A stretch of 64,000 nt of DNA from positions 2,621,001 to 2,685,000 of the forward strand of contig NZ_BLPI01000001.1 in NCBI RefSeq assembly GCF_019649015.1. Reading direction: 5' to 3'. Shown one piece after another: positions 20,102 to 27,524 of the stretch. Source of the stretch: Agarivorans litoreus (GTDB lineage: Bacteria; Pseudomonadota; Gammaproteobacteria; Enterobacterales; Celerinatantimonadaceae). The notes under the pieces were generated by a model. The model was not told the origin of the DNA. It searched no databases and worked only from the letters and a program-made list of their open reading frames with translations. Position numbers and translations under genes: made by a program. How positions within the stretch are numbered: the stretch's first letter is position 1; each line of letters opens with the position of its first letter.

Positions 20102-21304
20102 TTAGCGATCTTTGTTAGTTGCGCTAATTTTGTGAATAGCTAAGTCAGCGCCGTGGAATTCGTCTTCTTCAGAAAGACGCAAGCCTGCAACTTTGTCTAC
20201 AATACCGTAAACAATCACACCACCGATTAAAGCTACAGCAACACCAGCAAGGCTACCGATGATCTGGCTGATTAGCGATACGCCACCTAAACCACCTAAT
20301 GCTTGGCTACCGAAGATACCCGCGGCAACACCACCCCAAACACCACACAATCCGTGAAGTGGCCAAACACCTAATACGTCATCTAAATTAGAGCGTTGCT
20401 GTAACCAAGTGAATACCCAAACAAATAGTGCACCTGCTACGCCACCTGTCACTAAAGCGCCAATAGGATGCATTAAGTCCGAGCCTGCACAAACTGCCAC
20501 TAGGCCTGCTAATGGACCATTGTGAACAAAGCCTGGGTCATTGCGGCCAACAAGCAGCGCCACAATGGTTCCGCCAACCATGGCCATTAAGGTATTAACC
20601 GCAACTAAGCCACTAATGCCATCCATAGTTTGGGCAGACATTACATTAAAGCCGAACCAGCCAACGGTAAGTACCCAAGCACCTAAAGCTAAGAATGGGA
20701 TGTTAGAGGGTGCAAATGCTACGCCCGGCTTTCTACCTTTACGCGCACCAAGAATCTTGATGGCTACTAAGGCTAACCAGCCCCCCATTGCATGTACAAC
20801 TACCGAGCCAGCAAAATCATGGAAGGCTGCGCCAAACTGCGCTTCTAACCAATCTTGGAAGCCAAAGTTACCGTTCCAAATAATACCTTCGAAAATCGGG
20901 TATACCAAACCAACAATCAATGACGAAGCAATTAAGAATGGGTAGAACTTACCACGCTCCGCGATACCGCCGGAAACAATGGCTGGAATAGCAGCAGCAA
21001 AGGTAAGTAAGAAGAAAAACTTCACCAGCTCGTAGCCGTTTCCTTCAGCAAGTACTTCTGCACTATTAAAAAAGTGGCTACCGTAAGCTAAGTAGTAACC
21101 AATAACGAAGTAAGCCACACCAGAAAATGCGAAATCGGTGATAATTTTAACTAAGGCGTTTACCTGGTTTTTATGGCGAACTGTACCTACTTCTAAAAAG
21201 GCAAAGCCAGCGTGCATGGCTAGAACCATAATGGCACCTAGCAGAATGAATAAAGTGTTTGCGCTTTGCGACAATACGTCGATAGCGTCACTAATATTAT
21301 CCAT
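20102..21304 (-). CDS. amt: Ammonium transporter (Amt/MEP/Rh family)
   Basis: 400 residues with about 11 membrane helices and an outside N-terminus. Family motifs seen: HAGFAFLEVGTVRHKN (30-45), the periplasmic recruitment Asp in FHDFAGSVVVHAMGGW with the first pore His, GWFGFNVMSA, and the second pore His in WPLHGLCGVWGG. It conducts ammonium into the cell. A glnK gene, the usual partner, is not adjacent: the next gene upstream is a divergent DUF2007 gene. ATG 21304 has AGGGAG about 8 bases upstream. The upstream region holds a sigma54 promoter and three NtrC-like sites, so induction under nitrogen limitation is expected. Confidence 0.95.
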   Translation of the reverse strand: MDNISDAIDVLSQSANTLFILLGAIMVLAMHAGFAFLEVGTVRHKNQVNALVKIITDFAFSGVAYFVIGYYLAYGSHFFNSAEVLAEGNGYELVKFFFLLTFAAAIPAIVSGGIAERGKFYPFLIASSLIVGLVYPIFEGIIWNGNFGFQDWLEAQFGAAFHDFAGSVVVHAMGGWLALVAIKILGARKGRKPGVAFAPSNIPFLALGAWVLTVGWFGFNVMSAQTMDGISGLVAVNTLMAMVGGTIVALLVGRNDPGFVHNGPLAGLVAVCAGSDLMHPIGALVTGGVAGALFVWVFTWLQQRSNLDDVLGVWPLHGLCGVWGGVAAGIFGSQALGGLGGVSLISQIIGSLAGVAVALIGGVIVYGIVDKVAGLRLSEEDEFHGADLAIHKISATNKDR

Positions 21305-21353
21305 TAAAAAATCTCCCTAATTGTTTCTTTTAATATGGTTTGCGCCAAAAAGA

Positions 21354-21369
21354 AGCAATTTTCAGGCCT
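21354..21369 (-). promoter_or_regulatory. Candidate sigma54 promoter for amt
   Basis: On the minus strand the sequence reads AGGCCTGAAAATTGCT, which fits the GG-N10-GC rule and the TTGC -12 element of RpoN promoters. The predicted transcript start is near 21343, leaving a leader of about 40 bases before the amt ATG at 21304. Confidence 0.65.
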
Positions 21370-21456
21370 TTTGTTAAATAAATATAGTGGGCAAGCACTA
21401 AGTTGATGCAATAAAAGGGTTTTAACCTGATGATAACAATAGGGTTACATGTTTCG

Positions 21457-21535
21457 GCTCTAAAATGGTGCGGTATTTTATCTGATTTATATAGGTTGTG
21501 TTCTAAATTGGTGCGATATCGCTATATTTTGGTGC
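21457..21535. promoter_or_regulatory. Three NtrC-like enhancer sites upstream of amt
   Basis: Three 15-mers end in TGGTGC and align with the NtrC consensus GCACCANNNTGGTGC: GCTCTAAAATGGTGC (21457-21471), GTTCTAAATTGGTGC (21500-21514) and GCTATATTTTGGTGC (21521-21535). The right half-site is perfect in all; the left half is degenerate. Spacings of 43 and 21 bases keep them on one face of the helix, about 115-190 bases upstream of the predicted amt start. The rest of the 436-base gap (21305-21740) holds no other recognised element apart from a possible -10 TATACT near 21703 and the AAGGAG site of the next gene. Confidence 0.6.
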
Positions 21536-21740
21536 TAGATCGGCGCGGCTCATCATGCTGTTAAGTGAGCCTTTTTAAGCTGAGGTTTAGTCAACAAAAA
21601 ACCTAAGAGCGCTGAGCTAATATGCCCGCTCACTAGGTCTATTTAAAAAAGGATTAATGCCTAAGTTTTTGTGTTAGCAAGCAATACTACAAGCAACTCA
21701 CCTATACTGAGCACTTAGTGGTAGCTATTAAGGAGAATAA

Positions 21741-22055
21741 ATGAGCCAATGGCATGAGTTTTATCGAGCCGCCAACTTTGTAGAAGCGCGATTGCTACAA
21801 GGTATGTTAAGCAAAATGGGTATTGAGAGTCGTGTTGATGGAGAGTACGCCATGGCGGCGGCTGGTGAGCTGCCTATGGACGTTGTACAGGTAACGCTAA
21901 TGGTAGAGTTAGCCCAGTGGGAGAAAGCCAAGCAAGCAGTTAAGGACTATGAAGTCAATAACGTTGCAGAGTGGGCGTGTAATAAGTGCCAAGAAATTAA
22001 TCCAGGAAGCTTCGATTATTGCTGGTCTTGCGAGCAAGAAAAAAGCACAAAATAG
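21741..22055 (+). CDS. DUF2007-type protein with C-terminal zinc ribbon
   Basis: 104 residues; ATG 21741 follows AAGGAG at 7 bases. The N-terminal 70 residues match the DUF2007 putative signal-transducing fold (WHEFYRAANFVEARLLQGML, then GIESRVDGEYAMAAAGELP and VQVTLMV). The tail (about 79-100) carries two CxxC pairs, WACNKCQEINPGSFDYCWSC, a RanBP2-like zinc ribbon. DUF2007 proteins resemble PII-like or GlnB-type regulators only at the fold level, and their role is not known. It is divergent from amt and shares the intergenic region with it; a role in nitrogen sensing would be speculation. Confidence 0.8.
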   Translation: MSQWHEFYRAANFVEARLLQGMLSKMGIESRVDGEYAMAAAGELPMDVVQVTLMVELAQWEKAKQAVKDYEVNNVAEWACNKCQEINPGSFDYCWSCEQEKSTK

Positions 22056-22151
22056 CGCTCAAAAAGATGCGATTATTGGCACTTAATGGTATGCTTAAAA
22101 AGTATACAGCTAGGATGGCTACTCTAGTAAATCTTTCGTTGAGGATATCCA

Positions 22152-22832
22152 ATGGCTATCAATCAGGTTTCAAGCTCCGTTTCTCCATCCGATTTTTATA
22201 TGGATCAAGCGAAGAAACGCCAAGAAGAGCAAGATGAAAAGCTTGCTTCGGGTAAGCGTATTAATACCGCGGCAGATGATCCTGCAGGTTTACAGATTTC
22301 TAATCGCTTAACCACTGGTATTAGCGAGCAAGAAGCTTACGCGAATATCTATCAAAACCAAGTTAGCATTAACAATATAGAGTCAGCTCAACTTCAGGGC
22401 ACTACCGAGCTATTGCAGCAGAACCAAGCTTTAGTTGTACAAAGTGGTAATGGTATTTATAACTCTGATGATATTGCCGCCTTGCAAGCTCAAGTTGATG
22501 CCAATACTGCGGCTATTCCCAACGCCACCGATCTTGGCGTAGATAACGTTGACCTTAACGATCCTGCTACAGCTCAAGCCGCGTTGCAGGGAGCGCAGCA
22601 AACTACCGATGCCAATCAAGCTGAGCTAGGCGCTTCTAGCAATGCCGCAGAGTCTGCTTATCGCTCTACCCAAGCCGCTATTGAAGCACAAAGCGCGGCG
22701 CGTTCACGTATTTTAGATACCAATTATGCGCAATCTACTTCTCAGCAGGCGCAAAATGATGTCTTGCTACAAAGTTCTATTCAGTCTTATCAGCAACAAT
22801 TGGCCTCCAAGAACATTGAGAAACTTATTTAG
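22152..22832 (+). CDS. Short orphan flagellin-like protein
   Basis: 226 residues. The N-terminal half resembles the conserved D0/D1 part of flagellin (KLASGKRINTAADDPAGLQI near residues 30-50, then NRLTTGI and an NQVSINNIESAQ stretch). The C-terminal 50 residues resemble the flagellin end (SRILDTNYAQSTSQQAQNDV, QSYQQQLAS). The variable D2/D3 region is replaced by about 60 Ala- and Asp-rich residues. Usual flagellins are 270 residues or more. No other flagellar gene is close. GAGGAT lies 6 bases before ATG 22152. It might be a minor filament protein, a hook-filament-type cap or a degenerate copy; the reading frame is intact. Confidence 0.7.
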   Translation: MAINQVSSSVSPSDFYMDQAKKRQEEQDEKLASGKRINTAADDPAGLQISNRLTTGISEQEAYANIYQNQVSINNIESAQLQGTTELLQQNQALVVQSGNGIYNSDDIAALQAQVDANTAAIPNATDLGVDNVDLNDPATAQAALQGAQQTTDANQAELGASSNAAESAYRSTQAAIEAQSAARSRILDTNYAQSTSQQAQNDVLLQSSIQSYQQQLASKNIEKLI

Positions 22833-22849
22833 CTTGTTCTAACGCAACG

Positions 22850-22889
22850 AAAAAACGGCGTGGCACTGGTAAAGTGAACGCCGTTTTTT
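22850..22889 (+). terminator. Terminator of the flagellin-like gene
   Basis: Perfect 12-base arms (22850-22861 and 22878-22889, AAAAAACGGCGT / ACGCCGTTTTTT) with a 16-base loop and a T-run. The A-rich left side makes it able to act on both strands. Confidence 0.85.
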
Positions 22890-22902
22890 AATGGAGGTAA
22901 TA

Positions 22903-23148
22903 ATGAGTCAGTCGATTCACGGGCATCAAGTGATGCAGTTGATGTTGGAGCAAGGTGGCAGTTTCACTTCAGCTTCTCTAGAGGCGCTAATGAAAGAAAC
23001 ATTTGGTGAAGACAGTGAGTACCATACTTGTCGTCAAAAAGGCATGAACGCCCAGCAATTAATCGTGTTTTTAGCAGAGCGCGGTAAATTCATCGAAGCA
23101 AAACAAGGTTTTACTACTGCTGAATCAAAGATCTGTTCTCACAAATAA
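22903..23148 (+). CDS. yecH: YecH-family small metal-binding protein
   Basis: 81 residues from ATG 22903, which has GGAGG in front; ATG 22891 contains the ribosome site and is rejected. The family motifs SIHGHQVMQLML, FGEDSEYHTCRQKGM and FLAERGKFI are present, with His (HGH), HTC and a late Cys as likely metal ligands. YecH (DUF2492) proteins are cytoplasmic and of unknown function. The gene sits between two terminators and is probably transcribed alone. Confidence 0.85.
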   Translation: MSQSIHGHQVMQLMLEQGGSFTSASLEALMKETFGEDSEYHTCRQKGMNAQQLIVFLAERGKFIEAKQGFTTAESKICSHK

Positions 23149-23160
23149 CCTGCCTTTTAT

Positions 23161-23182
23161 GGGCCGCTTCAGGCCCTTCTTA
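23161..23182 (+). terminator. Terminator of yecH
   Basis: Stem GGGCC-GCTTCA-GGCCC (23161-23176) followed by TTCTTA shortly after the yecH stop. Confidence 0.6.
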
Positions 23183-23368
23183 TACATAAACGACTAATAA
23201 TTTAGCTATAGCTGATATTACTTGCTATTTATCGCCCCTATAGTGTTTAATTTATCTTTCTTCACTGTTTCCCCGCCTTGCCTGAAATAAACATCTATAA
23301 TTTCTTATGCGCCTAGGCTTTTAGTCGGAACGAAATAAGCTGTTTACCCTAATAAGATTTCTAACAAT

Positions 23369-23427
23369 GTTTAAACGTATGTTTTAATTGTTTTGGATAT
23401 ATTTAACAGCAGAGATGTTGTTTAAAC
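23369..23427. repeat. Pair of GTTTAAAC palindromes upstream of the chemoreceptor
   Basis: The 8-base palindrome GTTTAAAC occurs at 23369-23376 and again at 23420-23427, each preceded by T, 51 bases apart. The second overlaps the -35 part of the sigma28-like promoter, so a regulator bound there could affect transcription. The rest of the 340-base gap (23149-23488) is AT-rich and holds nothing else that I recognise. Confidence 0.35.
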
Positions 23428-23449
23428 ATTCAGTTAAAGATGCCGATAC
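23423..23449 (+). promoter_or_regulatory. Candidate sigma28 (FliA) promoter
   Basis: TAAACATT, then 11 bases, then GCCGATAC matches the flagellar sigma consensus TAAAGTTT-N11-GCCGATAA at 6 of 8 and 7 of 8 positions. The predicted start is near 23457, about 32 bases before the chemoreceptor ATG at 23489. Confidence 0.7.
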
Positions 23450-23488
23450 ATAAGTTATCGATACTTGTATTTACATGGAGTGGTATAA

Positions 23489-25108
23489 ATGGATTTGGCT
23501 AGACGTCTAAAGATAAGCCATAAGGTTGGGATCTTAGCAGCAATTGCTGTTGTTGGGTTTGCAGTCTATTTGGTAAGCAATATGCAAGTTCAGCAACAAA
23601 GCCAGTTTAATATTGAGCAAATCAGAGACCAGTATTTTCCTGCTTTAGATACCGCAACGGTTGCACAAAACACCTTATACAACGTAGACCAATTGCTACA
23701 AACAGCAGTAACTACCGGTGAAGAAGAATCACTAGATGCAGCTGATGAACAAAATCAGTTGTTGAACGATAAGCTAAACCAGCTAATTAAAATACTGCCG
23801 AGTGCGAGGCAAGATCTAGAGCAATTGCAAAGTCTACAAAATAAGTATTATGGCCAAGCTAGAGGCATTGCCATGAGCTTGGTTGATGGCAGTGCCGACT
23901 TTGCCACTTTACCCGCTAAGGCTGAGCGCTCAGCTGCTGTGTTACAAGAGCTAACAGAAGGTTTGGCTAGGTTGCGGATGAATACCGAGAAAGCCTTTAA
24001 CCAAACCATAGATGGCACCATTTCTAGTTCTAAGTCTGCGGTAACCACCGGTATTATTTTGGGTGTGGCGACCATTGTCGTGGTGATCTTCGTCGGCATT
24101 ATGACCACTCGCAGTATTGTTAATTCGATTGCCCAAGTAACTTCATCGTTGCGTGAAATCGCCGAAGGTGAAGGAGATCTTACTGTTCGTGTTGATTACG
24201 ACGGTAAAGACGAAATAGCCACGCTGGTTTATTGGTTCAACCAATTTATTAGTAAGATGCAAATTAGCATTGCTACTACTACCGAAACCGTACAAGCTCT
24301 TCAAGATGTATCTACTCGCCTAATGGAAACCAGTAAACACACCGCGAGTAGTATTGAGTCTCAAAATCACTCGGTAGATGCAGTAAGTGCGGCAATTCAA
24401 GAAATGACCGCCAGTGTGCACCATATTGCTGATTTTGCCTCGCAAGCTTCTCAAGAGGCCTCTTCGGCTAACAGTACCGCGCAAGAGGGTAATCAAGTTG
24501 TAGAAAATACCATTTCAGTAATTAACGACTTAGCGGAAGAGGTTAACGGTACCGCACAAGCGATTAATCAGCTTGAGTCTTATACCAGCAATGTCGGTGT
24601 GATTTTAGATGCGATTCGTGGCATTGCAGAGCAAACCAATTTATTAGCCCTAAATGCCGCTATTGAAGCAGCACGTGCTGGTGAGCAAGGACGCGGTTTT
24701 GCGGTAGTTGCCGATGAAGTGCGCACCCTTGCTTCACGCACCCAAGATTCCACTCAAGAAATTCAGCAAGTACTAGAAGAGCTACAAAAGGGATCTGGTT
24801 TAGCTGTAGAGGCTATGAATCGTGGTATTGAACAAGCCGGTTTAAGTGTTGAACAATCTGCCCAAGCGGGTAAATCACTAATGGATATCACCGGGAAGGT
24901 GGAATCGATTCATGCGGTGAACGAACAAATTGCAGCAGCTACAGAAGAACAAACTAAAACCTCTGATCTTATTCATAATAGCGTGAATGATATTCAACAA
25001 ATATCTCTCGCGGTGGCGAAAAGTTCTAGCGAAATAGACAACGTCAGCGAAGATGTAAGGCAAGTAACTCAGCGATTAAGCGAAGTTATTAGCCAATTTA
25101 AAGTGTAA
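23489..25108 (+). CDS. Methyl-accepting chemotaxis protein
   Basis: 539 residues. The first membrane helix is near 13-30, then a periplasmic domain of about 150 residues that is fully helical and fits a four-helix-bundle sensor. The second helix is near 184-206. A HAMP domain follows ([20 protein letters not shown]), then the signalling hairpin with [20 protein letters not shown] and [18 protein letters not shown] 23489 has ATGGAG upstream. The sigma28-like promoter fits co-expression with flagella. Only 30 bases separate it from the porin gene downstream, with no terminator, so the three genes to 26736 may form one unit. Confidence 0.95.
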   Translation: MDLARRLKISHKVGILAAIAVVGFAVYLVSNMQVQQQSQFNIEQIRDQYFPALDTATVAQNTLYNVDQLLQTAVTTGEEESLDAADEQNQLLNDKLNQLIKILPSARQDLEQLQSLQNKYYGQARGIAMSLVDGSADFATLPAKAERSAAVLQELTEGLARLRMNTEKAFNQTIDGTISSSKSAVTTGIILGVATIVVVIFVGIMTTRSIVNSIAQVTSSLREIAEGEGDLTVRVDYDGKDEIATLVYWFNQFISKMQISIATTTETVQALQDVSTRLMETSKHTASSIESQNHSVDAVSAAIQEMTASVHHIADFASQASQEASSANSTAQEGNQVVENTISVINDLAEEVNGTAQAINQLESYTSNVGVILDAIRGIAEQTNLLALNAAIEAARAGEQGRGFAVVADEVRTLASRTQDSTQEIQQVLEELQKGSGLAVEAMNRGIEQAGLSVEQSAQAGKSLMDITGKVESIHAVNEQIAAATEEQTKTSDLIHNSVNDIQQISLAVAKSSSEIDNVSEDVRQVTQRLSEVISQFKV

Positions 25109-25138
25109 ATAAAAACTATAAAAGAAAGGAGAGGCCCC

Positions 25139-26317
25139 ATGGATTTAAGGGCGTGGCAGGTGTTACCAATATGCTTATTGAGTGGCGTTGTAATGGCAGA
25201 CGAAGCCCTCGAGCAACGAGTTAATGATCTCGAGCAAGAGGTGCAGGTTCTAAGAGAACAAAATCAAGAGAGTGCCTTCGATAGGATCAGTTTTAACGGT
25301 TTCTATAGCGTTGGTATTAATCAAGCTAACAATAACCTAGGTTATGCTGGGTCTACTGACGAGTACGATTTTAATAATCTTACTTTGGTGGGCCTACAGG
25401 GTGACTTTGCTCTAGCTGATAGCACCAGCGTGACAGTGCAGCTGGTGGCTCGTGGTGAAGATGACTTTAGCCCAGATGTTGAATGGGCTTACTTAAAACA
25501 TACTTTTGATAACTACATTACAGTGCGTGGCGGTAAACTTCGCTTACCTATGTATATGTACTCAGACTACCTAGAAGTGGGTTACGCTCAGCCGTGGGCA
25601 CGTCCACCAGAAGAAGTATATGGTTTTGTACCATTTAACTCTTTTGTTGGTGTTGATGGGAGCTACGACTTTGAGTTTGATAACTCAACCCTAACTCTGC
25701 AGGGCTTTTGGGGACAGTCGGAAGAAGATGGTACAGACTACGACGATATTTTTGGGGCTAACCTAACTTGGGCGATTGATGACTTTACCTTGCGTGCGGT
25801 ATACGGCGTAACCAAAATCACGGTGTCGCCAACCAACCAACCCGATGCTCAAGTACTTGAAGATAAAAATAAATCTGACTTCTTAGGGCTTGGGTTTAGC
25901 TACGACAATGGTTCATTGTTAGTGGTCTCGGAAGCTACGCGTGCAACGGTAGATGGTGGTTATTCTGATGTAGATTCTGGTTATCTCACTTTGGCTTATC
26001 GTTTTGGCAAAGCTATGCCTTACGGCACGGTTGCCGGCATGAAAACCCAGGATGATGATGAGCGCGTGGATGTTCAGTTACCTGTTGGCCCCGGTGGTTC
26101 GTTAGTACCTGTAGACTCTTCATTTATCTACAACGGTAAACGTACCTCTTACTCTTTAGGCCTGCGTTATGACTTACTATCGAATTTGGCGGTTAAGTTT
26201 GACGCTACCTTAGTCAATGGCTTTGGCGATACCAATGGTTTATTAGCGAGTAAAGTGGCTGGTGCAACTGAAGATAGCACTACGGTTTACAGCATTGTAT
26301 TCGATGGCGTATTTTAG
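25139..26317 (+). CDS. Outer-membrane porin-like beta-barrel protein
   Basis: 392 residues; ATG 25139 follows AGGAGA closely. A signal peptide (cleavage after VVMA) is followed by a short coiled-coil (EQRVNDLEQEVQVLREQ), then about 350 residues of alternating aromatic and polar beta strands ending in a terminal Phe (SIVFDGVF), the usual sorting signal for outer-membrane barrels. The coiled coil then barrel plan resembles trimeric porins of marine gammaproteobacteria. Substrate is not evident. It is followed after 8 bases by a PstS-like periplasmic gene and preceded by a chemoreceptor, which suggests uptake and sensing of one nutrient. Confidence 0.8.
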   Translation: MDLRAWQVLPICLLSGVVMADEALEQRVNDLEQEVQVLREQNQESAFDRISFNGFYSVGINQANNNLGYAGSTDEYDFNNLTLVGLQGDFALADSTSVTVQLVARGEDDFSPDVEWAYLKHTFDNYITVRGGKLRLPMYMYSDYLEVGYAQPWARPPEEVYGFVPFNSFVGVDGSYDFEFDNSTLTLQGFWGQSEEDGTDYDDIFGANLTWAIDDFTLRAVYGVTKITVSPTNQPDAQVLEDKNKSDFLGLGFSYDNGSLLVVSEATRATVDGGYSDVDSGYLTLAYRFGKAMPYGTVAGMKTQDDDERVDVQLPVGPGGSLVPVDSSFIYNGKRTSYSLGLRYDLLSNLAVKFDATLVNGFGDTNGLLASKVAGATEDSTTVYSIVFDGVF

Positions 26318-26325
26318 GAGGAGTC

Positions 26326-26736
26326 ATGAAAAAACTATTATTGGCTCTGTCTTTGAGCGTATTTAGTCTTAGTAGCTTGGCTGCTCCGGTAGTGATTGCA
26401 AACCCAGCTGGCCCTGACGCTTTATCAAAAGCGGAAGTGAAAAAGCTGTTTTTGGGCAAGCTTAAAAAGCTACCTAATGGCACGCCACCGGTGGTGATTG
26501 AGTATAAAGAAGGCGACGCATTACGTGCTAGCTTTCACGATGCGGCAACCGGTAAAAGTGAAGCCCAGCTTCAAGCTTATTGGTCAAAATTAATCTTTAC
26601 GGGTAAAGCTAAGCCGCCTAAAACGGCAGCGTCTCCGTCAGTAGCGGTATCAGAAGTCGCTGGCAATGCGGCTGCTATAGCTTATGTTGACGAAGCGGAT
26701 GTAACCGATGCTGTAAAAGTCGTTTACAAACCGTAA
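26326..26736 (+). CDS. Small periplasmic PstS-like substrate-binding domain protein
   Basis: 136 residues with a signal peptide (MKKLLLALSLSVFSLSSLAA). The mature part matches the PBP-like phosphate-binding family: VVIANPAGPDALSKAEVKKL, FLGKLKKLPNG, then ASFHDAATGKSEAQLQAYWS, KLIFTGKAKPPK and GNAAAIAYVDEADV. It is about half the length of a full PstS, so it corresponds to a single-lobe version often encoded beside outer-membrane porins. No ABC permease genes are near, which argues for a sensing or accessory role in place of a classical transporter. AGGAGG precedes the ATG. A terminator follows. Confidence 0.8.
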   Translation: MKKLLLALSLSVFSLSSLAAPVVIANPAGPDALSKAEVKKLFLGKLKKLPNGTPPVVIEYKEGDALRASFHDAATGKSEAQLQAYWSKLIFTGKAKPPKTAASPSVAVSEVAGNAAAIAYVDEADVTDAVKVVYKP

Positions 26737-26751
26737 ATAAAGCTAAGCTAT

Positions 26752-26787
26752 AAAAGAGTCAGGGTGTTATGCTCTGGCTCTTTTTTA
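26752..26787 (+). terminator. Terminator of the chemoreceptor-porin-binding protein unit
   Basis: Stem AAAAGAGTCAG (26752-26762) / CTGGCTCTTTT (26774-26784) with one mismatch and a T-run, 16 bases after the stop at 26736. Confidence 0.75.
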
Positions 26788-26826
26788 TTTCTTAGACAAA
26801 GTAGTCGTTATTTAGTGAGTTAGCCA

Positions 26827-27417
26827 ATGGATATGTTATCAGCAGCAGTGATGTTGTTTTTGATTATGGATCCGCTAGGAAACCTTCCTGTGTTTCTTAG
26901 CATGGTCAAACATCTTGACCCAAAACGTCGGCGAATCGTTTTACTGCGAGAACTGGTGTTTGCCCTTACTGTTATGTTTGCCTTTTTGTTTGCTGGTGAG
27001 CAAATCCTCGGTTTCTTAAATCTTCGACAAGAAGCGGTAAGCCTTGCTGGCGGGATAATTTTATTCCTTATTGCCTTGAAGATGATTTTCCCTCAGCCCG
27101 GTGGTGTTGCTGGCCTGGCGGCCGGTGAAGAGCCCTTTTTGGTGCCGATGGCAATCCCCATGATTGCTGGGCCTTCGGTGCTTGCATCGTTAATGCTGCT
27201 GGCAAATCAAGATGGAAGCCGAATGCTAGACTGGTCTTTTGCGCTACTCATTGCTTGGGGCATTAGCGTAGTGATTTTCTTATTTAGTGGGGTGCTTTTA
27301 AAACTGCTGGGTGAGAAAGGATTAAAAGCCATGGAGCGTTTAATGGGTATGTTGCTTATTATGCTGGCGGTGCAAATGTTCCTTGATGGAATAGCCGATT
27401 ATTGGCAATCACTATAA
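26827..27417 (+). CDS. yhgN: MarC-family integral membrane protein (YhgN-like)
   Basis: 196 residues with six predicted membrane helices. The family pattern is clear: FLIMDPLGNLPVFL (11-24), VSLAGGIILFLIALKMIFP, then VPMAIPMIAGPSVLASLMLL and a last helix LMGMLLIMLAVQMFLDGI. MarC/YhgN proteins are inner-membrane proteins of unknown transport role; an older link to multiple antibiotic resistance was not upheld. The ribosome site is weak. The gene is single, between two terminators or hairpins. Confidence 0.9.
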   Translation: MDMLSAAVMLFLIMDPLGNLPVFLSMVKHLDPKRRRIVLLRELVFALTVMFAFLFAGEQILGFLNLRQEAVSLAGGIILFLIALKMIFPQPGGVAGLAAGEEPFLVPMAIPMIAGPSVLASLMLLANQDGSRMLDWSFALLIAWGISVVIFLFSGVLLKLLGEKGLKAMERLMGMLLIMLAVQMFLDGIADYWQSL

Positions 27418-27432
27418 ACCAGAATGGTTAGC

Positions 27433-27468
27433 CTTGCGGATTCCAGCTTTAAGTTGGTAATCCGCAAG
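27433..27468. terminator. Stem-loop between convergent yhgN and barrel genes
   Basis: 10-base arms CTTGCGGATT (27433-27442) and AATCCGCAAG (27459-27468) with inner pairing. No T-run follows directly, so it may be a transcript-end structure for both genes. Confidence 0.5.
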
Positions 27469-27524
27469 TGTATTAGAGCCTGTTGATTTTTTAACGATAT
27501 TTAATAGCGAAAGATCATCAGACC

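Noticed and set aside
22090-22115. TGGCAC followed by a GC as a sigma54 promoter for the flagellin-like gene
   Set aside because: GG and GC are 13 bases apart where 10 are required.
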